7,682 nucleotides of DNA from Thermoplasmata archaeon (GCA_030044105.1 JASHWL010000079.1:1-7682), one strand, 5' to 3'. Numbered from the stretch's first letter, positions 1 through 6,524 are shown. Numbers and translations: made by a program. The notes: generated from the sequence alone by a model not told the origin.

Positions 1-2
1 GC

Positions 3-554
3 TCGGCCTACGATCCCTACGACGGGGACGTGTACGTGGCGAGCTTCGACAGCGACCTCGTCACGGTCGTCAACGCGACGCACGCGACCGGCGTGGGCGG
101 CTACGCGACGGCGACCGGACCGGTCGCGGTCGCGGCGGACCCGCTCCCCGGAACCGTGTACGTCGCGGACTACGACTCGGACTCGCTCACGCTGCTCTCG
201 CCCACGTTCCGCGTCGCGACGTTCAACGTCACGTTCCGGGAAACCGGGCTCCCCGCGGGCACGACGTGGTGGATGCGCTTCGACGGAGTCGGCGAGTCGG
301 GCTCGAGCAGCTCCCTGGTGTACTCCGAGCCGAACGGGACCGACCAGCCGTACGCGATCGGAACGGTGGCCGGCTACACGATCGCGCGGGAGTTCGGGAC
401 CGTGCACGTCGACGGAAAGGCGCTGACGGTGACCGTGCGGTTCACTCCCGACCGATCGGCCCGGATCGAGGGAGGACGGGATCTGGTCCCCACGTCCCAG
501 GCGTCGGGGCTCGTCGGGTGGTCCTTCTCCTTCACGGCTCAGCCGGCCCGCTGA
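3..554 (+). CDS. Surface/secreted YVTN beta-propeller protein, C-terminal part (5' end cut by window)
   Basis: The frame is open from the window edge, so the start and any signal peptide lie outside; 183 residues are visible. The first part holds one YVTN-type beta-propeller unit and most of another, seen as a repeated block 'VYVA(S/D)(F/Y)DSD' with a spacing of 42 residues (DNA about 30-65 and 156-191), the usual length of such blades. It is followed by a beta-sandwich domain beginning 'FNVTFRETGLPAGTTWW' and ending near 'VTVRFTP'. This domain type recurs in extracellular proteins of Thermoplasmata and some other archaea. The protein therefore probably lies outside the cell, possibly binding ligand or surface polymer; no enzyme motif is seen. 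Oddly, it ends about 40 residues after the sandwich domain without the C-terminal membrane anchor common in relatives, and no other frame after the stop supplies one. Family assignment is firm, function unknown. Confidence 0.8.
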   Translation, partial: SAYDPYDGDVYVASFDSDLVTVVNATHATGVGGYATATGPVAVAADPLPGTVYVADYDSDSLTLLSPTFRVATFNVTFRETGLPAGTTWWMRFDGVGESGSSSSLVYSEPNGTDQPYAIGTVAGYTIAREFGTVHVDGKALTVTVRFTPDRSARIEGGRDLVPTSQASGLVGWSFSFTAQPAR

Positions 555-641
555 CCCTCTCGGGAGGGGGCGGGGGACCCTCGAAGGTTCCTGCGCGGGT
601 TCCGGTGAGGCTCATGCGGGGCGACGCGTTCCGCCGCGCGG

Positions 642-1043
642 ATGTACGGAGTGTCCGCTCGGCCGTTCCTCCTGTTCGCGGCCAGCGAGCGTGACCCGAG
701 CGTCGACGGGCTGGACGCCGTCGCGGGCATGGGCCAGCGGTTGCTGGGCGTCGGTCCGGCGTCCGGGCGCGCGCGCGGCTCCCGCGCCGGGAGCCCCCCG
801 ACCGAGAACTTTCCCGGCGAGCAGGGCCGATCGGTCCGGCTCGCCCTCGACATCGGGCAGTCGCTGGGGCGCACGGTCCGGGTGATCGACCTGAGCCGCC
901 CGGGCGACGACCAGGCGCTCGCGAACCAGTACGCGCAGGGCGAGCCGTTGCTTCCCCTCCTGGTCGCGCCCAGCGGGCGCCGCTTGGAGGGACTGGACAG
1001 CTTCGTCCCGGCCCAGCTCAAGAAGTTCTTCCAGGCCGGCTGA
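642..1043 (+). CDS. Small cysteine-free protein, possibly thioredoxin-like fold
   Basis: This 133-residue protein is not recognised with certainty. Third codon positions are almost all G or C and the reading agrees with neighbouring genes, so it is very likely coding. The N-terminus has a hydrophobic strand (residues 8-14, PFLLFAA). A Gly/Arg/Ser/Pro-rich stretch without predicted structure spans about 37-60. The second half (64-131) reads helix, strand 'TVRVIDL' (78-84), helix, 'PLLPLLVAPSGRRLEG' (102-117), terminal helix. That order, with a proline before a hydrophobic strand and a turn 'PSGRRLEG', resembles the back half of a thioredoxin fold. There are no cysteines, so thiol redox chemistry is excluded. 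ATG 642 is chosen because the nearby ATG at 614 is out of frame. No clear Shine-Dalgarno or TATA box precedes it. It could be co-transcribed with the gene ending at 554. The fold call is an inference. Confidence 0.65.
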   Translation: MYGVSARPFLLFAASERDPSVDGLDAVAGMGQRLLGVGPASGRARGSRAGSPPTENFPGEQGRSVRLALDIGQSLGRTVRVIDLSRPGDDQALANQYAQGEPLLPLLVAPSGRRLEGLDSFVPAQLKKFFQAG

Positions 1044-1060
1044 GCGGCTGCAAGTCGAGA

Positions 1061-1501
1061 TCAGTGGAGATCGTCGCGGATCTCCCGCTCGACCGTGCGG
1101 ACCTCGTGCTCGATCCGCTCCACGAAACCTCTCCAGATCCGGTTGAGCAGTGGCCCGAGGACGAACAGCACCGCGGAGAGGCTCGAGCCGACCGAGACAA
1201 AGGCCATCACCGAAGCGAAGACCTTGGCCGAGTCGGTGGTCAACGTGAGGGGGGGACCCTGGCCGGTGGCCAGCATGCTCTCGAAATAGACCGAGTTCAC
1301 CCAGTCGAAGCCCTGGATCGCATGGAACCCGACGGTCCCGATGATCTCGGCCGCCGCGACCGCGCTGATGGCGAGCAGTGCGCGACGCAGGATGCTCCGG
1401 CGGTGGGGACGAGCCGCCGAGGGCGCATGGGGCGACCCGCTCGCCGGTCCCGGGGCGGCGGAACTCGGCGCGGCAGCGGACGTGGTGCCCGGGGCCGGCA
1501 T
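1061..1501 (-). CDS. Two-transmembrane pore-domain-like (ion channel-like) protein
   Basis: This 146-residue membrane protein has an Ala/Pro/Ser-rich N-terminal tail (1-32), a basic stretch RPHRRSILRR, a first membrane helix (about 39-60) and a re-entrant segment (about 66-84). A second membrane helix follows (about 93-119), then a charged C-terminal helix (about 122-145). The order outer helix, 'GFDW', short pore helix, loop, inner helix with a central glycine (G106 or thereabouts) is that of a 2-TM potassium-channel pore subunit. However the filter position reads ATGQGPP (78-84) instead of TxGYGD. From memory, a family of small prokaryotic 2-TM proteins has 'TGMGP' followed by 'LTT' and 'AKLFAS' at this place; here 'LTLTTDSAKVFAS' follows, which fits well. 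Ion selectivity, if any, cannot be stated. The gene converges on the one ending at 1043 and diverges from the hydrolase gene. ATG 1501 has no convincing Shine-Dalgarno. Confidence 0.7.
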   Translation of the reverse strand: MPAPGTTSAAAPSSAAPGPASGSPHAPSAARPHRRSILRRALLAISAVAAAEIIGTVGFHAIQGFDWVNSVYFESMLATGQGPPLTLTTDSAKVFASVMAFVSVGSSLSAVLFVLGPLLNRIWRGFVERIEHEVRTVEREIRDDLH

Positions 1502-1669
1502 CGCACTCGAACCATCGGACGCCGGCTTCCGGGGAATGAACCTATCTGACGACGGGAAGCGAGTGCCCGGATCCCCCGAGGAACTTCGCCCCCGAGAGCC
1601 GTGCCGCAGGACGGGACCCCTCGGACCGACGCGAGCCCGGGACGTCCGGCCTCTATCGGGCGAGCGCCG

Positions 1670-1683
1670 CGGTAGATATACCG
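1670..1683 (+). promoter_or_regulatory. TATA-box promoter of the MBL-fold hydrolase gene, inside an inverted repeat
   Basis: An AT-rich island 'TAGATATA' lies in otherwise GC-rich DNA with its centre about 29 bp before ATG 1706. That is the spacing expected if transcription starts at or within a few bases of the start codon, giving a leaderless mRNA; accordingly no Shine-Dalgarno precedes the ATG. The box is nested in a perfect inverted repeat, CGGTA-GATA-TACCG, which could be an operator or chance. Confidence 0.65.
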
Positions 1684-1705
1684 GCCCGAGCTTGCGTCCT
1701 TACCC

Positions 1706-2629
1706 ATGCCGGGCCCGCTCCCCCCTTCGGAGAACTATGCCTACGAAACGCTGGCCGACGGGATCCTCGCCGCGATCCATCGGCCGGAGGGCCACGCCAT
1801 CTGCAACTCGGGGCTGCTCGATCTCGGCGAGGGGAGGCTGGTCTTCGACACCGGGCTGACGGCCGACTCCGCGGGCGATCTGGTCGCGGCGAGCGACGCC
1901 GCGTTCGGGGCCGATCCGTCCCTCGTCGTCGACAGCCACTGGCACCTGGACCACATGCTCGGCAACTCCCGCTTCTCGGGCGTGCCGATCTGGGGCACGC
2001 GACGCACCCGCGAGATCCTGCTGGAACGGCACGACGAGTTCTCGGCCGAGCTGACCCGCGCGAAGCTGGACCAGGAGCTCGCGACGCTGGAGCGACAGAA
2101 GCGGCACCTGCGCGGGGAGGCGGCCCGCGCCGACCATGCCTTCGCCGTGCAGTTCGTCCGCGGGTTGCGGGACTCGGCCGACTCCCTCCGGGTCGTGCCG
2201 CCGGACCAGACGTACGAGACCCGGCTCGCGCTGCCCGGAGCGCGCGGGGCGGAGCTCCGATCGTTCGGGGCCGGTCACACGGAAGCGGACACGATCCTGT
2301 TCCTGCCGCAGGAGAAGGTCCTGTTCGCGGGGGACCTCGTCGCCGCGGGGATCCAGCCGAGCCTCGGCTCGGGGGACCCCGAGCACTGGCTCGTGGTCCT
2401 CGACGAGATCGAGCGACTGCGACCCGAACGGATCGTACCGGGCCACGGACCGGTCCTGCCCGCCGACGGGATCGCCGAGGTGCGGGGCTACGTGTCCGGC
2501 GTGCTGAAGGCCGCCGCCGCGCGAAAGGGCGCCGTCCTGCCCGCGGCGATCCGGAAGTGGGAGGGCTCGCTCAGCCTCCGGGAGAACCTCAACTTCACTC
2601 GAAAGTGGCTCGCCGACCGCGCCCCGTGA
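1706..2629 (+). CDS. MBL-fold metallohydrolase
   Basis: This 307-residue protein has a full set of metallo-beta-lactamase-superfamily metal ligands. The HxHxDH motif is HWHLDH (H78, H80, D82, H83), followed by GHT (H191), the bridging aspartate in AGD (D210) and the last histidine in GHG (H247). Spacing and length match a single-domain hydrolase binding two metal ions, usually zinc. The N-terminal 'NSGLLDLGEGRLVFDTG' strands are typical of the fold. Between H83 and H191 there is a long, charged, probably helical insert (about 101-155), which may shape the substrate pocket. The C-terminal part (about 265-305) is basic and helical. No signal peptide is seen, so it is probably cytoplasmic. The substrate cannot be read from the sequence: the superfamily includes thioesterases, lactonases, nucleases and beta-lactamases. 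ATG 1706 fits the TATA box upstream and the homologous N-terminal start. It is transcribed alone, divergent from the pore-like gene. Confidence 0.92.
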   Translation: MPGPLPPSENYAYETLADGILAAIHRPEGHAICNSGLLDLGEGRLVFDTGLTADSAGDLVAASDAAFGADPSLVVDSHWHLDHMLGNSRFSGVPIWGTRRTREILLERHDEFSAELTRAKLDQELATLERQKRHLRGEAARADHAFAVQFVRGLRDSADSLRVVPPDQTYETRLALPGARGAELRSFGAGHTEADTILFLPQEKVLFAGDLVAAGIQPSLGSGDPEHWLVVLDEIERLRPERIVPGHGPVLPADGIAEVRGYVSGVLKAAAARKGAVLPAAIRKWEGSLSLRENLNFTRKWLADRAP

Positions 2630-2664
2630 GGGTACTGGGCGGCCGCGGAACCGGCATCGCGTCG

Positions 2665-2678
2665 GGAGGGCGACCTCC
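2665..2678. terminator. Weak hairpin between convergent genes
   Basis: The 57-bp spacer between the convergent stops at 2629 and 2687 contains GGAGG-GCGA-CCTCC, a 5-bp stem with a 4-nt loop. There is no T-run on either strand, which archaeal termination normally favours, so a terminator role is only a guess based on position. Confidence 0.2.
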
Positions 2679-2686
2679 GGAGCCGC

Positions 2687-3262
2687 TCATCGGCGGATCG
2701 TCGTGAACGGACGGTCGGTGACCTGGGCGCCGATCGGCATCAGGCGCAGGAACGCCGTGAGGCCAGGGGCGTCGCCGGGGACCCGCCAGGTGATCTGGGT
2801 GTTCCCCCACCGGTCCGTCCCGATCAGCTGAGCGAGGCCGCCGGGTCGGGCGAGCAAGCCACCAGGGGCCGAGTACAGGTCGAGGTCGCACGCCTCGCGG
2901 TCGACCCCGATCCCGTGCGGTGGATGGGGATGCAGGGCGGCGACGAGCGCGTTGTCGAAGGCCCAGATCGGCGGCGTCCCCCACAGCGGAGGCACGGGCA
3001 CGTTCGTCACGGCCCAGTTCGCCCCCGCCGGGAGCGCGTTCTTCCATTGCTTGTACAGGCCGGGGCTCGGAAAGTCTCGATGTTCACCGGTCTGGAAGAC
3101 CAGGATCCGCGCCGTCGTGAACGCCATGCGGACGGGTCCGAACCCGATGGTGACCTGGAACGCGCGAGCGATCTCGCCGACCTGGACCTCCGGGTTCGGA
3201 AGGGGCGTGGACCCGGGGACCTGGGGTGCGCTCGGGCCCGGCCCCGGAGCGCCCGCGCTCAC
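2687..3262 (-). CDS. Unrecognised 191-residue protein, likely co-transcribed with thermopsin-like gene
   Basis: I do not recognise this family. The product begins with a Gly/Pro/Ala-rich segment (about 1-25) without a hydrophobic signal. A mixed alpha/beta-looking region follows: 'FQVTIGFGPVRMAF' and 'ARILVF' (36-56), several aromatic positions (W73, W83, W94, W100, W152, W159), a His/Pro cluster HPHPPHG (111-117), 'ACDLDLY' (124-130) and a C-terminal 'ITWRVPG' strand region. It has one cysteine (C125) and no membrane helix. Codons end mostly in G or C, as in its neighbours, supporting a real gene. The start is GTG 3262, 16 bp after the thermopsin stop, with a G-rich stretch containing GGGAG in the gap as a possible ribosome binding site. 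The tight spacing suggests one transcript. A later start at M46 (3127) would remove the Pro-rich segment. Function unknown; the link to protease action is only by position. Confidence 0.65.
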   Translation of the reverse strand: MSAGAPGPGPSAPQVPGSTPLPNPEVQVGEIARAFQVTIGFGPVRMAFTTARILVFQTGEHRDFPSPGLYKQWKNALPAGANWAVTNVPVPPLWGTPPIWAFDNALVAALHPHPPHGIGVDREACDLDLYSAPGGLLARPGGLAQLIGTDRWGNTQITWRVPGDAPGLTAFLRLMPIGAQVTDRPFTTIRR

Positions 3263-3278
3263 GCGCGCCCCCGCTCCC

Positions 3279-5780
3279 TCACGGATAGGGCAGCGGAAGG
3301 TAGTCCCCGCCGGGCGTGATGAGCCCTCCGTCCGTGTACGGGACCACGCCGTTCCAGTTCCGCCAGGCGTTCCCGCCCTCGAACGACGCCCCGACGATGC
3401 TGCCCGCGAGCGGGATCCCGTTGACCACGCGCACGTACGTCGCCGGCTCGAGCGAGATGTTCCACTGGTTGTGCCAGACGGACGCGACCTGCGCGAAGTC
3501 CGCGTAGCCGAGGTCGTTGACGAAGATGTACGCGAGGAACGGGTCCTGCGGCGGGCTGTACGCCGTGATCGGCGTGCGGAACAGATTGCCGTAGATCGTG
3601 TTGCCCGAGGCGAACACGCCGAGCCCGCCCGCCGCGGGCGGCCCGGTGTACGTCGTGTTGAACGCCAAGACGACGTAGAACGAGCTCCCGTACTCCGTGT
3701 GCTCCTCGGGGCTCACGTCGAACGTGTTCCCGAACACCGTGTTCTGCTCCGACGCGTTCCCGTTGGGCTCCACGATCACCATCGCGCTGCCCTCGCTCTC
3801 GAACGTGTCGTACGCGACGAGGGAGTGCGTGTCGTTCGAGAGGTAGAGCGAGGCCAGGAGGAATCCCGAGAGCGTGACCGGGAACCAGCCGCTGATCCCC
3901 GTGGCGTCCAGGATCGACACGTGCGAGGAGTCGTAGACCTCGATCGGGAGCGCGTTCGAGTTGGGCACGTTCAGTCCCCAGTAGTACTCCAGGAAGAACA
4001 GCGCGCCGGGTGCGTAGTCGATCGTGAGGCTCGGCGGGTGCACGAGGTCGACGTGGGCGGTCACGCCCGAGAGCAGGAGTCCGGGATAGAGCGCTTCGGT
4101 GAACTCGTCGAACACCCCGTACAACGAGCTGATCGGCTGCGTCTGAGCGTAGTCGATCACGTACGGATCGGCGGCCGAGCCCGTGCCCGAGCTCGCGATG
4201 CGGGCGACGCCCGCGTTGCCGAACGCCAGGATCGGGACGTACACCCCCTCCCGCGGGTCGTAGGCCGCGCTGAGATGCGTCGTGCTCCCGGCCGAGACCG
4301 TCGCGTACAGCGGCGCGTAGTCGTTCGCGAGCACGGCCACGGAGTAGGTCTCGCCCGCGGTCGCCGGCAGCCAGAAGGTCACATCCGGCCCGGGCGCGAG
4401 GGCCCACGCCGCGGAGCTGTTCGAGAAGCCCGCGTTCGGGCCGCCGAAGTCCGGCGAGACCCAGGCCTGCGCGGTGCTGGGCGCGAGATCCAGCGTGAAG
4501 CGCCGGTCGCTGACGCCCCGACCGCTCGCGTTCCACAGCCCGTAGATGAACTCGGGCCCGTTCGTGAGGAGGTCGGAGCCGGTGTGCGCGGTCGCCGTCG
4601 TGAAGTGCGCGTCGACACCCTCCACGCTCTCGCCCGTGTCCTCGGTCGTCGTGAACGCCGCGGGCACCGGCACGTACGTCCCGGTCGCGGCGTTGAGATA
4701 GAGCAGCTGCGCGGTGGCGGTCAACGAACGGATGTCCGCGCTGAACCCATCGCTCGGGCCGCAGATCGCCATCTCGGAGTCGAACGGCAGCCCGATGACC
4801 GTGCTCTGGTTGCCGCTCACCAGGAACGACATCGGGGGCGCGGTGTACCCGGCGGGTTGACCGGCGGTCGAGTTGAAGATGATCCAGTCGAACGAGCCGT
4901 CGTTGATGTGGGTCCCGAGGTTCTGGGAGCCGAGGTAGATGTCCTGCGCCGAGTAGAGCGTGTAGTTGAAGAACAGCGCATTGCGCCCGTCGATGTTGGT
5001 CGTGTTCATGTAGAACCGCATGGTGAACGGCATCTGGACCGTGAACAACGGCGGCGTCAGCGGGACCTGGTGCACGTAGGTGCCGGTGAAGAGGAACCCG
5101 CCCGGCGAGTTCTCGTAGATGTCGTTCTGGTAGAACTGCGTGTACGGGCTCGAGAAGTTCCAGGCGTCCGTGAGGAGTTGCAGTCCGTGGTCCTGGACCG
5201 AGTAGAGGATCACGTTCTGGGCCCACACCTGGTAGATCGACTGGCCGAACAGGGTCATGTTGTCGATGACCGCGTTCTCCTGCAGCGTGATCCCATCCGA
5301 GACGTTGTTCTCGAGCGGCAGCAGGGTCATGTTGTCGATCGTGACCGTCCCATCGAACGACGTCGTCCGGTACCAGTACGGGACGTAGCCGCCTTGCGCG
5401 TTCGTGCGTAGACCCAGGTCGTTCACGCCGATCGAGGTCGGACCCGGCGAGACCTGGCTACTCGACAACCCGACCGGGACGATGGCGTCCCCCTCCCGAA
5501 CCGACTGGTAGGCGATGTTGGGCTCGAGCCCGGCCGCGGGACCGGCCCCGTCGCGGCCGACGGTCGTCGCCCGCGCCTCGATCGCGGCCCTCGCGGACGG
5601 CAGGACCCCCGTCGCGCCGGCCACGACCGAGGTGGCGGGCGCCGAGGAGGGTGTCGAGGACGCCGCATCCCCTCGGGCCACCCCGGCCCCGGAGGGCGCC
5701 AGCGCCCCCGTGGGCACCGCGAACAGCACGACCGTCACTCCGATGAGCACCACAGCCGCCAAGGCTCGAGCGTTTCGCAT
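3279..5780 (-). CDS. Thermopsin family (A5) secreted protease-like protein with C-terminal beta-helix-like region
   Basis: This 833-residue exported protein starts with a signal peptide (R-rich n-region, hydrophobic 7-22, possible cleavage after about 27). A Ser/Ala/Pro-rich linker runs to about 85. The thermopsin-type domain spans about 100-430; recognisable features are 'VPVGLSS' (101-107), 'SIGVNDLGL' (116-124), 'GYVPYWYRTTSFDGTV' (131-146), 'YQVWAQNV' (183-190), 'TDAWNFSS' (204-211) and 'FDWIIFNS' (297-304). Sulfolobus thermopsin is an acid protease of about 340 residues whose catalytic residues are not established, so activity here is presumed, not shown. The C-terminal half resembles NosD-like beta-helix proteins: 'NTVFGNTF' (680-687), 'NTIYGNLF' (727-734), and an end 'YTDGGLITPGGDYLPL' (815-830) typical of large Thermoplasmata thermopsins. 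There are 14 N-glycosylation sequons, a single cysteine (C340) and no C-terminal anchor, which fits release or surface retention outside the cell. Start ATG is supported by Shine-Dalgarno and signal peptide. Confidence 0.9.
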   Translation of the reverse strand: MRNARALAAVVLIGVTVVLFAVPTGALAPSGAGVARGDAASSTPSSAPATSVVAGATGVLPSARAAIEARATTVGRDGAGPAAGLEPNIAYQSVREGDAIVPVGLSSSQVSPGPTSIGVNDLGLRTNAQGGYVPYWYRTTSFDGTVTIDNMTLLPLENNVSDGITLQENAVIDNMTLFGQSIYQVWAQNVILYSVQDHGLQLLTDAWNFSSPYTQFYQNDIYENSPGGFLFTGTYVHQVPLTPPLFTVQMPFTMRFYMNTTNIDGRNALFFNYTLYSAQDIYLGSQNLGTHINDGSFDWIIFNSTAGQPAGYTAPPMSFLVSGNQSTVIGLPFDSEMAICGPSDGFSADIRSLTATAQLLYLNAATGTYVPVPAAFTTTEDTGESVEGVDAHFTTATAHTGSDLLTNGPEFIYGLWNASGRGVSDRRFTLDLAPSTAQAWVSPDFGGPNAGFSNSSAAWALAPGPDVTFWLPATAGETYSVAVLANDYAPLYATVSAGSTTHLSAAYDPREGVYVPILAFGNAGVARIASSGTGSAADPYVIDYAQTQPISSLYGVFDEFTEALYPGLLLSGVTAHVDLVHPPSLTIDYAPGALFFLEYYWGLNVPNSNALPIEVYDSSHVSILDATGISGWFPVTLSGFLLASLYLSNDTHSLVAYDTFESEGSAMVIVEPNGNASEQNTVFGNTFDVSPEEHTEYGSSFYVVLAFNTTYTGPPAAGGLGVFASGNTIYGNLFRTPITAYSPPQDPFLAYIFVNDLGYADFAQVASVWHNQWNISLEPATYVRVVNGIPLAGSIVGASFEGGNAWRNWNGVVPYTDGGLITPGGDYLPLPYP

Positions 5781-5786
5781 GAGAAA

Positions 5787-5792
5787 TCCTCC
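5787..5792 (-). promoter_or_regulatory. Shine-Dalgarno site of thermopsin-like gene
   Basis: On the minus strand GGAGGA ends 6 nt before ATG 5780, a strong ribosome binding site that fixes the start codon. It contrasts with the hydrolase gene at 1706, which has none. Confidence 0.75.
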
Positions 5793-5822
5793 GGGACGGA
5801 CGGACCCGAACCGCGAAGCGTC

Positions 5823-5843
5823 GGGTGGTAATATGGCCCACCC
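5823..5843 (-). promoter_or_regulatory. TATA-box promoter of thermopsin-like gene within an inverted repeat
   Basis: The minus strand carries CATATTA (5829-5835), the only AT-rich island in the 140-bp gap before the gene. Transcription would be expected to start near 5805, giving a leader of about 25 nt that includes the Shine-Dalgarno site. The box sits in the 9-nt spacer of a perfect inverted repeat, GGGTGG-N9-CCACCC, so a dimeric regulator bound here would block or alter TBP access. The TATA call is fairly good; the operator is an inference. Confidence 0.65.
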
Positions 5844-5854
5844 AGATTCCTATT

Positions 5855-5866
5855 CCGGCGCGCCGG
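5855..5866. repeat. Perfect 12-bp palindrome upstream of thermopsin promoter
   Basis: CCGGCGCGCCGG is fully self-complementary and lies about 20 bp upstream of the TATA box of the thermopsin-like gene, outside any coding region. It could be an activator site. In DNA this rich in G+C such palindromes are less surprising than usual. Confidence 0.4.
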
Positions 5867-5920
5867 GGCGATCGGGGAGAGAACTCCCGAGGCCGGAGCG
5901 GGATTCTCGGACGCCGCCGT

Positions 5921-6517
5921 CTAGGTATCGGGGATCCCCACGATCCGGAACCCGATGTCTCGGCCGTACTTCCCGGGGCCCACGCCGAGCTGGATGTTGA
6001 GGAAGCCGAGCACCTCGAGCAGCCGCGCGTTCTGCAGCGGCCCGGCATCGACCGCCTGGTGGCCCAAGTCCCGACCGAGCTCGAGGACCCGCTTCTTCGC
6101 GCCGGCGTCATCGCCGGCGACGAACAGGGCGATGGTCTCCCCGTGCGCCTTCCCCGTCGACATCGTCTCGGCGAAGTTCGTGTTGAACGCCTTCACCACG
6201 TGGGCCCCCTTCGCCCACTCCTGGACCTGCTCGGCGCCGCTCTTCCGAAGGTCGCCGCCGTACGAGAAGTTGGGACCGATCAGGTTCGTCGGATCGATGA
6301 TCGTCTTGCCGGCGACGTCGCCGAGCTCGTGGACGGTCGCCTCGCGCGCCGGCCCGGGAACCGCGAGAACGATGAGATCCCCCCAGGCGGCCGCCTCCCG
6401 TACCGCTCCGGGATCGTGGCCCGTGGTGCGTACCGGATAACCGGCCCGCTGGGCTCCTTGAGCGATCGCGGTCCCGACGTGTCCCTTTCCGATCACGGCG
6501 ATCTTGGGTTTCGCCAT
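5921..6517 (-). CDS. F420-dependent NADP reductase-like oxidoreductase (Fno/NpdG-related)
   Basis: This 198-residue protein has an N-terminal Rossmann fold: strand 'KIAVIG' then GKGHVG (G10, G12, G15) for dinucleotide binding, with R30/T31/T32 after the second strand where NADP-specific relatives bind the 2'-phosphate. Strand 'LIVLAVPG' (48-55) and 'KTIIDPTN' (71-78) follow. The 'VVKAFNTNFAETM' segment (107-119) and the C-terminal 'VDAGPLQNARLLEVL' (156-170) match the conserved ends of the family that includes Archaeoglobus F420H2:NADP+ oxidoreductase, which has about 212 residues. Such enzymes move hydride between the deazaflavin F420 and NADP in the cytoplasm. Members of this wider family are also found where F420 use is uncertain, so the second substrate is not proven. 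The gene lies 58 bp after the MDR oxidoreductase gene and ends 140 bp before the thermopsin-like start. Start ATG is supported by a GAGGT site. Confidence 0.85.
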   Translation of the reverse strand: MAKPKIAVIGKGHVGTAIAQGAQRAGYPVRTTGHDPGAVREAAAWGDLIVLAVPGPAREATVHELGDVAGKTIIDPTNLIGPNFSYGGDLRKSGAEQVQEWAKGAHVVKAFNTNFAETMSTGKAHGETIALFVAGDDAGAKKRVLELGRDLGHQAVDAGPLQNARLLEVLGFLNIQLGVGPGKYGRDIGFRIVGIPDT

Positions 6518-6524
6518 CGTGCCG

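Noticed and set aside
30..191. DNA direct repeats of about 36 bp spaced 126 bp apart
   Set aside because: They encode successive propeller blades in the same frame; this is protein repeat structure rather than a separate DNA element or CRISPR.
539..1021. Minus-strand frame opposite the small cysteine-free protein
   Set aside because: Ser/Arg/Pro-rich with no coherent strand or helix pattern, whereas the plus frame has strong third-position G/C preference and a plausible fold.
1700..2446. Minus-strand frame of about 250 codons opposite the MBL-fold gene
   Set aside because: The plus frame contains all the metal-binding motifs; the antisense reading is an Arg/Glu/Val-rich shadow.
3259..5226. 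Second long minus-strand frame of about 650 codons inside the thermopsin-like gene
   Set aside because: Arg/His/Pro/Ala-rich out-of-frame reading of the same DNA; no motif, and it runs entirely within the better supported frame.
2952..5411. Very long plus-strand open frame (over 800 codons) opposite the thermopsin-like gene
   Set aside because: Its translation is dominated by Arg, Val, Glu, Asp and Gly with repeated 'RR', 'VRR' and 'HV' strings and no domain, as expected for the antisense of a gene whose third codon positions are G or C. The minus-strand frame has a signal peptide, family motifs, promoter and Shine-Dalgarno.
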